Assembly: GCA_025200525.1 (NCBI GenBank)
Contig: CM045758.1
Span: forward strand, 7,188,580-7,252,579
Length of the DNA stretch: 64,000 nucleotides
Direction of reading: 5' to 3'
From: Camellia lanceoleosa
Lineage: Eukaryota; Streptophyta; Magnoliopsida; Ericales; Theaceae
Shown here: positions 34,894 through 45,599 of the stretch, piece by piece
Position numbering within the stretch: position 1 is the stretch's first letter
Layout of the letters: every line of letters starts with the position of its first letter
Notes under the pieces: generated by a model
Told to the model about the DNA's origin: nothing
The model's input: only the letters and a program-made list of their open reading frames with translations
The model's database searches: none
Position numbers and translations under genes: made by a program

Positions 34894-36789
34894 CTGGACC
34901 AGTTTAGCTAGCTTCTTCAACTCGCTTCCAGCCCAAACCATTACGAGCCCACCCATTTGCCCCAATTTAAAAAACTCAATCTAAACCATTCGGCCCACAC
35001 TGTTCGATGGAAAAAATAAATAAAAATTGAAAATTTATAAGTGTACTAGACTATTTGGTTTTAAGTTTTAAATAAAATTTTTAAATTTTTTATTTTGTGT
35101 ATTTTGTTATTTTTCATATTTTAATTTAAATTTAATTTATTTATTTTTTTACTTTTTATATGTACTTAATATAGTTATTTAAAAAATAAAAGATTTTTTG
35201 AATTTTGTTTTTGATCAAGTGGAACTAAAATGTAAATAATAATATATTTAAAAAAATCAATAAAAACAAAAGATATGAAAAATAAAATATTCAAAAATAA
35301 TATTTTAAAACTTAAAATCAAACAGAATTACAAGAGGCTTAAAAACAAGAGACGTCAATATTATACCATCATTGGCCATCTCTTATCTTCCAGTTCTAGC
35401 AAAAATATTACACATTCCTCAACAATATTGGCACCTCATGTTTTGTATGCCTCTGAAAGCATTTTCAACCCACAAGATATATAATATTTGTTAGTCAAAA
35501 TATCTAGTATAACTCATTTTTTCAACTTCAATACATTAGTCATATGATTAGGCATTTTAGCTCAACTCATATTCACTAGAAATATATAATTAGCTTTCAA
35601 AGGTTATGTAAAATGTATTTAATCATTAAGATCATTTATTTCCATCTTTATTACTGATGTGACATTTTATAAAGTTAATAATATTTGGATGAATAATTAA
35701 AATAAAGAGTATGGTTGAAATAAAAATATAAAAAAGTTGATAAATAAAATAAAATATATACTTTATAATAATATTTAAATAGATAAAATGTCTATTAACG
35801 TTGGAGATACTCTCATGACTTTGTTTGGAAGATCATCCATAAATTTTGAGTTTGGAAAGATCCCTTAAAACCAAAACACAATTTTATGGTAAAATTTAAA
35901 TTTGAGTTTAGGCCGGCTTCTTCAACTCCTATCAGGCCCAAATCAATTCAAACCCACACGTAAAATCAATCTAAAGCATTTGGCCCACAAACTATTGGGT
36001 CATACGGAACTTGGCAATCAGACCCGTAGTTGATGGTCCAGCATAAGAAATCAGGTCAAAAACAAATAAATTAAATTTTACTTTTCTTCTTTTTTTATTT
36101 TTCATATTTTCATAAATAAAATTAACAAAATGTTCACAAATCCATTGTTTCAATTTTGTGAAAACATTTTTAAAAATTCAAAAAATAACTTTTTATATTT
36201 CCTAAAAAATGAGTTGTTTTTCACAAAAATAATTTTCAAAAATAATTCTCCTTATAATTTTTTTTCTATTTTTTTAAAAATAAAAACAATCAAGCATTGC
36301 CCGTTGCCCATGCCTCATTAAATGTACAATTATGGTTTTAGTGATTTGGTTTAAAAATCGGGCAATGAAGAAATTTTTATATACAGATAGGATATATATC
36401 ATGTGATTTTTTTGCTATTGTGATTAGTTTTGATTATAAAATTTATTACTTTTATGCTGAATGTTTGAGAAATAATAAGGACATATATATTCATAATTAG
36501 TGAAAGGTAATACTACATTATATCTTATTGACGTACAAAAATTTCTCCAAATATAGAGTCTCGTAAGTCTACAAAACAAAAAAAAGTCCCGCCAAAAAAC
36601 GAAATACACTCTCTCTCACACACAACACACACACACAACTCTATTCCCCTCTCCCACGGAAAAATCTATTAGGATAAAATTCTAGCTATTAGATATGTTA
36701 CGACTAAAAGTAGATAGGAAATTAAAGTAGTTTTTGAAAAGTAAAAGTAGTTTTAGTTAATTTGGAAATGAAAAAATAGATCTAACTTA
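34894..36789. other. AT-rich intergenic DNA
   Basis: No gene recognised. Simple CA repeats lie at about 36616-36640; the short open frames are low-complexity Lys/Asn/Phe. Confidence 0.45.
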
Positions 36790-37916
36790 CTATTTATTAC
36801 AAATATACTTACTACTTATCATTAAGTCATTTACTACTTATTATAAATAAACTTACTATTTAAATGTAAATAAAATACAATTCAACAATATTACCTGTTA
36901 GTCAGGTCAACTTCTTGTCTTGAAAGTTGTGCTTCTTCTTCTTCTTCTTTTTTTTTTTGGGGGGGGAGGGGGGGCATTATAAATTAATTTTAAACACATG
37001 GAACTAATGACACACTATATATATATAATTATTTTTCCTCATATTTAGTCTCTATCTCTATTTTATTTTAAAATTATGTGACATTTTCCGTTTATAAAAT
37101 TTAAGGTTTTGTTGTAATAACATTTCACCTGGTTAAAGAAAAATATTCAATAGTAAATAGAGTCTCATTGAATAGTAAATCAAATTTAATGAAATAGTAA
37201 GTAAAATCTTATTGAGTAGTAACTAGAGTCTAGTAAAATAGTAAGTGAAATCTCATTTACTTACTAGTTATTGTGACTCTGCTTACAATTGCTCTCATCC
37301 TACTTACCAATCAATAGTAGCGAGGTCTTTTTTAGTTCTTATGTGTGTTTGAGTTGTAAGTAAATTTGATGGAGTAGTAAGTAGTGTATCAATGAGTAGT
37401 AAGTAGAGTCTCGTTGACTAGTAAATATAATTTAATTTAGTAGTAAAGCAAAGTCTAATGAAGTAGTAAGTAAAGTTTCATTAAATAATAAATGATGTAT
37501 AATTTAGTAGTAAGTCAAGTCGAATCATTAAGTAACAAATGAGATTATTAAGTAGTAAATCAAGTCAAATGAAGTGGTACCTTATTGAGTACTAAGTCTA
37601 GTCTAGTAAATTTTTATATTTTGTTTACTATTTTAAAATTAATATTTATATTTATTACTGCCCATTCATTGTGAATTTACTTATAATTTGTTTTAATTCT
37701 ATTTACCACTCAATAGTAATGAAGTCATATTGAGTAGTAGTTATGTTCGATTGAGTTGTAAATCAAGTTTGATGGAATAGTGAAAGTGGAGAATCAACTA
37801 ATAGTAAGCTAAGTCTCATTGACTAGTAAGTGAGGTTTAATTGAATAATAGTAAAGTCTAATAAAATAGTAAGTAAAGTCTCATCAGATGGTAAGTGTGA
37901 TTTAAATGAGTAGTAA
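36790..37916. repeat. AGTAGTAAGT minisatellite, left part
   Basis: Degenerate tandem array of a unit of about 20-23 bp, consensus AGTAGTAAGTAAAGTCTCAT, dense from about 37140. Near 36805-36870 the motif occurs in the opposite orientation (TTACTACTTAT). A poly-T/poly-G run lies at about 36947-36974. The array is interrupted at 37917 by the CACTA element and resumes at 58894. Confidence 0.75.
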
Positions 37917-37944
37917 CACTACAACAAAAGTCACTATTTACGAC

Positions 37945-38372
37945 ATCATGTTTATGGCATGCATTAAATGCATGTCGTAATTAGTACATTCTACGACATT
38001 TTTTTTTTGCAAGCCGTTAATGTTTTGCCAATAACAGCATACATACTATGTAAGTCGTTAATTTATATATTTATGGCATACAAAAGTATGCCGTAAAAAA
38101 TATATGTTTTCACGACTTACAAAATATATGTAAAATATTTACATTTAAGGCGACATCGTTTCATATTGTAAAATATTATAACTTTACACGGCATGTATTA
38201 ACATGTCGTGAAAATTTTAAAAAAAAAAAATGCAATCAAAATTTTTTATGGCATGCAAAAAGCATCGGTAAAAATGCATATTTTCCTGACATATAAAAAT
38301 ATGTCATTAACTATTTGTACATAAGGCGACATACATTTCATGTAAGTAAAATATTATAACTTTACGGCATGC
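37945..38372. repeat. Subterminal hairpin repeats, left end of large CACTA
   Basis: Repeated short inverted repeats, for example arms TTTATGGCATAC and GTATGCCGTAAA around AA (about 38072-38098), and TTTATGGCATGCA with TGCATGTCGTAA. Subterminal repeats of this kind are the usual transposase-binding sites of CACTA elements. Confidence 0.65.
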
Positions 38373-38377
38373 ATTAG
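38373..38377. repeat. Target-site duplication ATTAG (left)
   Basis: Matches 47874-47878. The uninterrupted target, GCATGCATTAGCATGTC, is visible in the nested CACTA near 50980-51000. Confidence 0.85.
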
Positions 38378-38798
38378 TGTAGGGCCGAGTAATTAAAGGG
38401 CTGGCTTGATCGCCTGAGGCCGGGTCTTTGAGCGGCTCCTTCGCTCTGAGCCGGGATGTTGAGCGGCTCATACCTTGCTGCCAAGAGGCATGAGTAGGAT
38501 CTTTGGGCGAACATCTTTGGAAAAAGCGTGTCGGGATAAATGGAAGAATACATAAACAAAAGAAAAAAAGTAGACTCTGTAGAAATTGAAAAGTGACTAT
38601 AAATACAAGAGCTTGATTAATAAAGGTATGTAAGAAACACTTCTAAAAATTTAGTAAGCAAGCTTTCTGGAGGAGGACTGACTTGTCTGTCGGAGTGCTA
38701 ATCCCGGCACCCCCGACCGGAGTTTGTATTTTTGCAGGTGACTAGAAGAGGATCGTTGGCGTCTTCGATTTGAAGAGTATTTCCAAACCACATTCACC
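38378..38798 (+). repeat. 5' LTR of Tat element
   Basis: Starts TGTAGGGCCGAG; matches 47453-47873. Contains ACTATAAATAC (TATA-like, about 38597). Its inner end lacks the last ACA seen in the 3' LTR. Confidence 0.88.
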
Positions 38799-38816
38799 TG
38801 GCGCCGCGTGTGGGAA
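38799..38816 (+). other. Primer-binding site, Tat element
   Basis: TGGCGCCGCGTGTGGGAA directly after the LTR, the TGGCGCCG type common in plant Tat/Athila elements. Confidence 0.75.
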
Positions 38817-38973
38817 TACTCAAATATATCCATGAAAGCGTGACTAAAGATCCCCGATAGCCACCGGCGAGGCCGAACGGAGAGCGACTTTACTCGGCAT
38901 TTACACTCGAAGAGGCAACCGTCGCCTGGCACGCCCCACACTCTAGCTCTGCTTGATTCTAACACGAGGAGGC

Positions 38974-39190
38974 GATGCAAGCGACCTTGGAGCGAGCGAA
39001 CCAGACCAAGCGAGTTTGGGCGGCATCATCGGCGAAACGCCATATCCGCGACGGCCTCGAGAAAGCAAAGTCCCACGAGCAAGACTCAAGGTTCTCGGCG
39101 ATCCCCAAAGCGGGTCTCGGCGACCTCGCGACCAACAGCGCCAAACCGTGATCGCCCGCGCCTCAAGATTACGTTGAGAAGTAGCGGAGG
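38974..39190 (+). pseudogene. Gag remnant, Tat element
   Basis: Only about 550 nt separate the primer site from protease, where Tat gag is usually 1.5 kb or more. A frame beginning MQATLERANQTKRVW near 38974 runs to a stop at about 39149. The core gag and zinc knuckle are not visible. This implies an internal deletion, so the element would depend on gag from relatives. Confidence 0.45.
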
Positions 39191-39364
39191 GCGCATGTCG
39201 TCAAAAGCGTCCGCTTGAAAATCCATATGATACTCTGACTGAGCGACATTACTGTCTGATACGGTCAATCACTTCAAACCCTCAGCGACCACCGCCAACC
39301 AGCGACCCGGCTCGAAGCGGCAAGCATCACCGGCGACTACGATTTGGCGGTGTCACACTCCTCG

Positions 39365-39830
39365 CGTAGATCCTCTGGTTGTTCGCTTCTGGCGTACATA
39401 GGTTTATCGTAGAAACGTGTCATATCGTCGAAGTACTTGAAGATTATGTACTATCGAACCTTCATCAAACTCGGGTTCAACGATTCGGATCTAACTCGGC
39501 TCCTATCCACTATTTAAACGCCAACCGGAGTACCCATTGGGAAAAATCGATCTACCGTTAATGGCTCGAAGCGGTGGTCGTGAATTTTTGGTCGTCGAGC
39601 TACCATCGCCATACAATCTCATCATGGGCGTCGTGGTTACATACCTGCGAGCCGTCCCAAGCACCTACCACGGTACTCGCTTCCCAGCGAGCATGGCGTT
39701 GGCGGTCCGTGGCTCCCGGTCGGCCAAGCATGTTACCTTCTGCCGCCGGGCGCGAAGGAAGAAGGCGCAAGAACTCGTCGAGGTGCCCGTAAGGTCTGGA
39801 AAACGTTAGGCGTCAACCAAGCGAAAAGGC
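39365..39830 (+). pseudogene. Aspartic protease region, Tat element
   Basis: The protease C-terminal part and linker are readable: EYPLGKIDLPL, SGGREFLVVELPSPYNLIMG (open at 39537-39809) and AVPSTYH. The active-site segment is frameshifted at about 39410-39440. Homology is to the plant gypsy protease-RT linker. Confidence 0.7.
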
Positions 39831-40129
39831 CACGGAAGGTTTAGGCCGGGTTGACATCGATGGAAGCGGAGAAGTTTTATGATCGGCGCCTCCTAAGCCG
39901 GGTTGTGGCGAGGCCGATCACTTTCTTACTCGGCAACCTCGGCGTCTTTGCGTGGACCCGTATGAAATCTGGGGAATAGACCCGGCCGTCTCGCGGCATC
40001 ACCTCAACGTCGACCCTCGGTGTAGGCGGCGATCGTTGAAGGCGGCGATCCTCCGCGGAACCTGCTTGCCGTTATCGAGAAGTTGACAAATTGCTTGATC
40101 TTAGGGCAATCGGAGAAGTCACCTATCAC

Positions 40130-40830
40130 GTGGCTCTCCAACGATTGGTTGTGAAAAAGAAGAACGGCACTGGCGAGTGTGTGTCGATTTCACGGATCTG
40201 AACAAAGCTTGCCCCAAAGGCGCTTTCCCTTGCCTAGAATTGACCAACTCGTCGATGTGACGGCCACCGTCGCATGAGTTTCCTCGGCGCTATAGAGGCT
40301 ACCATCGGATCGCCATGAATCCGGATGATCGGGACAAAGCGCATTCCTCACTCCAAGAGGAACCTCTTGCTACAAGGTTATGCCTTTTGGACTAAAGAAT
40401 GCGAGGCGACTTACCAAGATTGGTCACCACGATGTTTAAAGAACAACTCGGGCGCACCATGGAAGTATACATCGGCGACATGGTGGTCAAATCTAAAGAA
40501 GAACAAAACCATATAGCCGATCTGGAAAAGACATTCAACACCCCTACGAAGTCTGAGAATGGTGAATGCTTCCAAATGTGCATTAAATCGGCTCGGCAAA
40601 TTCTGGGCTACATCGTCAACCATCGAGGAATCGAAGCCAACGAGGCAAGTCACGACAATTTTGGAACTTCAGTTCCCCGTTCGATCAAAAAGAAGTCCAA
40701 AAGTGATGGGAATGGCGCTGCACTCAACAGTTCATCGGTAGATCTCTGGTCGTTGCGAGACAATTCTTTCGGACATTACGCGAGCGAGCTTTTGAATGGT
40801 CCGTCGAATCTTGGCTGACTTTAACGACCT
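40130..40830 (+). pseudogene. Reverse transcriptase, Tat element
   Basis: RT motifs in several frames: WRVCVDFTDLNKACPKGAFP, LPRIDQLVD, IAMNPDD, MFKEQLGRTMEVYIGDMVVK and the C-terminal SARQILGYIVNHRGIEANEA (open at 40399-40818). The catalytic pair normally reads IDDM but is IGDM here (ATCGGCGAC). That would abolish activity, or it may be a sequencing error of the type described in the findings. Confidence 0.8.
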
Positions 40831-40859
40831 CAAGACCTACCTCCGGACGATACCTCTTC

Positions 40860-41240
40860 TAACAACACACCGGTGACCCCTCATTTGTATCTGTTTGTCT
40901 CTGACGAGGCCGTCGTAGTGTTATTAAAAGAGGAGGAAGGGCAACAACGACCCGATGTACTATGTGAGCAAAGGCGATGGTGGGCCTTGAAACACGCTAC
41001 CGCTAGAAAAACTCGTCCTAGCCTGGTCATGGCGGCAAAAGCGATGCACTACTTCCAAGCACCTGACATCAAGGTGCTATGAGACTTCCCCCTTGATCGG
41101 TACTCGGAATCACGAAGCATCGGGCGTGTTTGAAATGGGCTCTCGAACTCGGCCAATATGACATTGATTTTCACCCAAAACCGCAATCAAGGCGGTGCTT
41201 GCCGACTTTGTGGCGAATTCACGAGGGCTTGCCGACCTCA
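40860..41240 (+). pseudogene. RNase H, Tat element
   Basis: Broken frames with LYLFVSDEAVV, REEEGQQRP, VMAAKAMHYFQA, KWALELGQYDIDFHPK and VLADFVA, matching the gypsy RNase H order after RT. Confidence 0.65.
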
Positions 41241-41289
41241 AGCACAGGGACCTTGACCAAAGGCGAAGTTAGGTCAAAGCAGTTGGAGA

Positions 41290-41690
41290 GTCGTTGGGGA
41301 CATCTGGCAATTATACTGCGATGGATCGTCTAACCAATGGGGCAGCGGCGCAGGCGTCGTAATTATGTCCCCGACGGCGCGATCATTGAAACGCAGGCGT
41401 CAAGCTCGGTTTGGCGTCAAATAACGGCGAATATGAAGCCCTTCTAAGCCGGATGCGGAGCGCACATGTTCTCGGCGCCTGGCGGCTATTGGTGTTTTGT
41501 GACTCAAAATTGGTAATCAACCGGTGAAGGGGAGTATCGGCGAAGATGGCGTATGGCGGCCTACATGAAAGCAGCTAACTTCGTTCTTTGGCGAAATTCG
41601 ACCATCACGAACTAAACCAAATAACGCGATCAAAATACACGCGGATGCCACTTGCTTGGCCTCCGCCATCAACTCCGAGCTCAAGCGTAC
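41290..41690 (+). pseudogene. Second (archaeal-type) RNase H, Tat element
   Basis: Readable across frames: LYCDGSSNQWGSGAGVV, an NNGEYEALL-like segment (Glu motif), VFCDSKLV and FDHHELNQITRSKYT. The CDGSS...G and NNEAEYEAL-type blocks are those of the extra RNase H known to be restricted to Tat elements among plant gypsy lineages. Confidence 0.7.
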
Positions 41691-41879
41691 CATCGAAGTG
41701 GGCGTCCCGAACCAAATGTCGGCCCTTGGAGACCCACATCAATATCATAGAATCCGCTCCAAGTTGGAAGGACCCCATTCTTTGCGTTCCTTTCTTACGA
41801 GCAACTCCGGGAGGATAAAAAAAGCACACAAGGCTGCGAAACAAGGCTCTGCGATACTACCTTGATCCACAAGGGGACT

Positions 41880-42940
41880 TTACAAAAATCCCTCTCGGCC
41901 CATACAGGTCGTGCACGGACGAGTGAAGGCTGCTCAGCGAGATACATGAAGGCGGTTGTGGTGCACACTTTCGAGCTCCTTGCCATCTCTGAGGCGATAA
42001 CGAGGATATTCTTGGCCGACTATGAGGCGCACAAGATTATGTCAAGAAATCACGAACAATGCCAAAAGTTTTCCCCACTAACCCATCGGTGAAGCTTTGA
42101 ATTCAATCACTAGCCCTGCCGTTTGCTCGATGGGGGCTTGATATTATGGGACCCTTGCCCGGGGCCCGAGAACAAGCGATTTCTAATCGTAGCAGATTAT
42201 TTCACAAAGTGGGTGAAGCGAGCTCTAACCCATATCTGAGGCCGACATTAAGCGTTTTGTGTGGAGAAACATCATTACGATTTGGCATTCCAAGAGCATT
42301 GATCTCGGATAATGGCACCCGGTTTGATTGTGGCGTGTCTGCAAAGGTCGCGGCAAATCTGATATTACCCTACTTCTCTGGCTTACCCCCAAAGCAGCGG
42401 TCGGCGGAATCTTGAACAAATCCATCTTGGGCGGCATCAAAAGATTTGAAGCGCCAAGGGCAAGTGGGTGAAGAGTTGCCAAGTGTACTATGGGCCCATC
42501 GAACAACACCAAGGCGATCCACGGAGAAACACCGTTTGCCTTGTGCCGGAACCGAGCAATCTTACCCCGGAGATCGGCCTACCAACCCTCGGATCACAAG
42601 CCTTGACCGCGGGTGAAGCGACATGATGCTTGCTTTGGACTGGTTACGATTGAAGAACGAAGAGATCGTGCCTTGGCGTCCATGGCTCGCTATCGGCGGC
42701 GGCTTCGCCAAGTCATACTGTCGGCGAGTCAATTGCGCCGCTACAATCGAGGCGGTCTGAAGAAGGTGCTACCGACGATCGGAGGCCGACCGATAAACTT
42801 GGTCGGCGGGGCGGTCCTATCAAATAGATTCCGTTGCGAGAGCAGGGCATATTGGTTGTCGGACATATCGAGGAGAAACACCTCGGTAGTGAATTCAACA
42901 CATCTCGAAAATTTTATCAATAACCCGACATGGAAGCGAT
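41880..42940 (+). pseudogene. Integrase, Tat element
   Basis: Fragments in different frames: RWGLDIMGPLPGA (first Asp, about 42130), FGIPRALISDNGTRFD (second Asp, about 42280-42320), VLWAHRTTPR (about 42490) and LDWLRLKNEE towards the end. Many single-base indels break it. Confidence 0.75.
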
Positions 42941-43004
42941 ATTTGTACACAATATCCTTGTAAATCCAAGATCTCGCGTTTTCACATGTTTAAGCTCAAC
43001 ACTT

Positions 43005-44328
43005 CAAAGCTCAACAAGTCTCCGGATTCAGAGCCCCTTTGGTGCATGAAACCTCAGGGCCGAACAAGTCTCCGGATTCGGAGCGCCCTTCGTGGATGTC
43101 ACGATTGGCCAGAACAAGTCTCCGGATTCGGAGCCCCTTTGGTGCATGAAACCTCAGGGCCGAACAAGTCTCCGGATTCGGAGCGCCCTTCGTGGATGTC
43201 ACGATTGGCCAGAACAAGTCTCCGGATTCGGGGCCCTTTGGTGCATGAAACCTCAGGGCCGAACAAGTCTCCGGATTCAGAGCGCCCTTCGTGGATGTCA
43301 CGATTGGCCAGAACAAGTCTCCGGATTCGGAGCCCCTTTGGTGCATGAAACCTCAGGGCCGAACAAGTCTCCGGATTCGGAGCCGCCGTGGATGTCACGA
43401 TTGGCTTTGAACAAGTCTCGGATTGAGCCTTTGGTGCATGAAACCTCGGGGCGAACAAGTCTCCGGATTGGGCGCCCGCCGTGCATGACACCTCGGGGCG
43501 AACAAGTCTCCGGATTGGGCGCCGCCGTGGATGTCACGATTGGCACGAATAAGTCTCCGGATTGAGCCCCTTTGGTGCATGACACCTCGGGGCGAATAAG
43601 TCTCAGTTGAGCCCCTTTGGTGCATGAAACGGGGCGAACAAGTCTCCGGATTGGGCGCCCGCCGTGGATGTCACGATTGGCGAGAATAAGTCTCGGTTGG
43701 GCCTTTGGTGCATGAAACCTCGGGGCGAACAAGTCTCCGGATTCGGGCGCCCGCCGTGGATGTCACGATTGGCGAGAATAAGTCTCGGATTGAGCCTTTG
43801 GTGCATGAAACCTCGGGGCGAACAAGTCTCCGGATTGGGCGCCCGCCGTGGATATCACGATTGGCGAGAATAAGTCTCGGTTGGAGCCCTTTGGTGCATG
43901 AAACCTCGGGGCGAACAAGTCTCCGGATTGGGCGCCGCCGTGGATGTCACGATTGGCTGAACAAGTCTCCGGATTGGGCCTTTGGTGCATGACACCTCGG
44001 GGCGAACAAGTCTCCGGATTGGGCCCCGCCGTGGATGTCACGATTGGCTGAATAAGTCTCGGATTGGCCCCTTTGGTGCATGACACCTCGGGGCGAATAA
44101 GTCTCAGTTCGGAGCCCTTTGGTGCATGAAACCTCAAGGCGAACAAGTCTCCGGATTGGGCGCCGTGGATGTCACGATTGGCTGAATAAGTCTCGGATTG
44201 GAGCCCCTTTGGTGCATGACACCTCAGGGCCGAACAAGTCTCCGGATTCGGAGCCCTTGGTGCATGACACCTCAGGGCCGAATAAGTCTCCGGATTCGGA
44301 GCCCCCTTTGGTGCATGACACCTTTTGA
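43005..44328 (+). repeat. 102-bp tandem array behind pol, Tat element
   Basis: About a dozen copies of a dimeric unit. One half contains GGTGCATGAAACCTCAGGGC, the other GTGGATGTCACGATTGGCCA, each followed by AACAAGTCTCCGGATTCGG. Early (about 43005-43390) and last (about 44210-44320) copies are clean. The middle ones are degraded in a regular way (CAG to CG, CCGG to CGG). Long open frames here are repeat read-through on both strands, not genes. Confidence 0.9.
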
Positions 44329-44404
44329 CGGCATCGCGCTTTGGGGCATTCGAGCGTTCGCCCGCGATACAAAATATTGTAATAAGTGCCTAAATATTAC
44401 AATA

Positions 44405-44910
44405 AAATGTGTCGACGCGCTCGAGCCACAGCAGCGCAAGGCGGTTATTAATCTATTAAACTTTTAGCGCTCGAGCAGCATCCAGCGCAAGGCGGTTATT
44501 AATCTATTGGCTAAATACTTAAGCATGCCTTGACCAGCCCTCGGCGTGAACTATTGACTTTTAGCGCTCGAGCACCGCAACGCAGGCGGTTATTAATCTA
44601 TTCGCTAAATACTTAAGCATGCCTTGACCCTCGGCGTGAACTATTATTCGGCTTTTAGCGCTCGAACCTGCATCGCAAGGCGGTTATTAATCTATTGGCT
44701 AAATACTTAACGATGCGACCACCCTCGGCGTGAACTATTGACTTTTAGCGCTCGAGCACTATCCAGCGCAAGCGATTTAATAATCTATTGGCGAATACTT
44801 GGCGATGCCTCGGCTAGCCCTCGGCGTGAACTATTGGTTTTTAACGCTCGAGCCACAGCAGCGCGGGCGAGATCCGGCCGTGTGAACTAGACCTTCCACG
44901 CTCGAGCCAA
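44405..44910 (+). repeat. Second tandem array, Tat element
   Basis: Four to five copies of a unit of about 115 bp containing TTTTAGCGCTCGAGC, GGCGGTTATTAATCTATT, GGCTAAATACTTAAGCATGC and CCTCGGCGTGAACTATT. Distinct from the preceding array. Confidence 0.82.
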
Positions 44911-45131
44911 GCCATCCAAGGCCGTGATTTGTTTGAATCAATTTAACATTGTATAATTACAAAAATAAAAGCGTCACCATAAAACTACGAGCGTCATCAC
45001 ATTACGCATAAATTGCTAACATCTTATAATTACAAAAGGTATCAACGTCCATTCTTTGTACTATAAACACAAAATACCAAAAACCACACGGCGAAAATCA
45101 TGTATCATAAACATCAATCCTCGAATCGGTC
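44911..45131. other. Non-coding spacer, Tat element
   Basis: AT-rich sequence between array and antisense ORF; no motif recognised. Confidence 0.4.
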
Positions 45132-45596
45132 TCAATGGATCGATGTCCACTTGCTCATCTGGTATTGGCACATTCGGTAACGCCGGTGCGAAAGGGCCCT
45201 GTGCCAACCATGTTTGAATCCCCGATTCTCAAACCGGGTGACCTGTTCCACAGACTCGGCGAGCCCAGCCTCTTTCCCGGCTTCGAAATATTTTGACTCG
45301 GTACTCTCTTTCGCCGCTTTCACCTCAGCCAACTCGGCCTCCAGGTCAGCAACGGCTTTTTTGGATAAGCAAAGTGCAGCTTCCAAGTCGTCGGCCTTCT
45401 TCTCGGCCTCCGCTCTCAACCTATCCGCATCACGAGCTTTCTCCACATGACCTCTGCCGAAAGCTTCGATTCGCCATAAAAACTCGTCCTCGGCTTTTTT
45501 CCTCCGGCCCTCCGCGTGCTCTCGTAAGCGACTAATCTCCTTGATGGCGTCGAGATGGCGGCGGCCCACATCGGCTATCCTACCAACGGCCTGCAA
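45132..45596 (-). CDS. Antisense coiled-coil ORF of Tat element (C-terminal part)
   Basis: 154 residues antisense to gag-pol, between the arrays and the 3' LTR. Residues about 18-105 are rich in Ala, Glu, Lys, Arg and Leu with heptad-like spacing (ADRLRAEAEKKADDLEAAL, AVADLEAELAEVKAAKESTE), predicting a long coiled coil. Extra antisense ORFs in this position are known from plant Tat elements such as Grande, and coiled-coil transposon-associated proteins are common in plants. The function is unknown. It may continue upstream into the broken region 45600-47110. Confidence 0.62.
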   Translation of the reverse strand: MQAVGRIADVGRRHLDAIKEISRLREHAEGRRKKAEDEFLWRIEAFGRGHVEKARDADRLRAEAEKKADDLEAALCLSKKAVADLEAELAEVKAAKESTESKYFEAGKEAGLAESVEQVTRFENRGFKHGWHRALSHRRYRMCQYQMSKWTSIH

Positions 45597-45599
45597 AAG

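Noticed and set aside
38959..39268. Arg-rich open frames on the minus strand
   Set aside because: Antisense to the gag remnant in unusually CG-rich sequence, where long chance frames are common.
43005..44330. Overlapping open frames of 66-157 residues on both strands in the array
   Set aside because: They are read-through of the tandem repeat and repeat the same peptide unit; not genes.
43005..44330. CRISPR-like regularly spaced repeats
   Set aside because: The alternating halves are themselves repeated, there are no unique spacers, and the sequence lies inside a plant retrotransposon.
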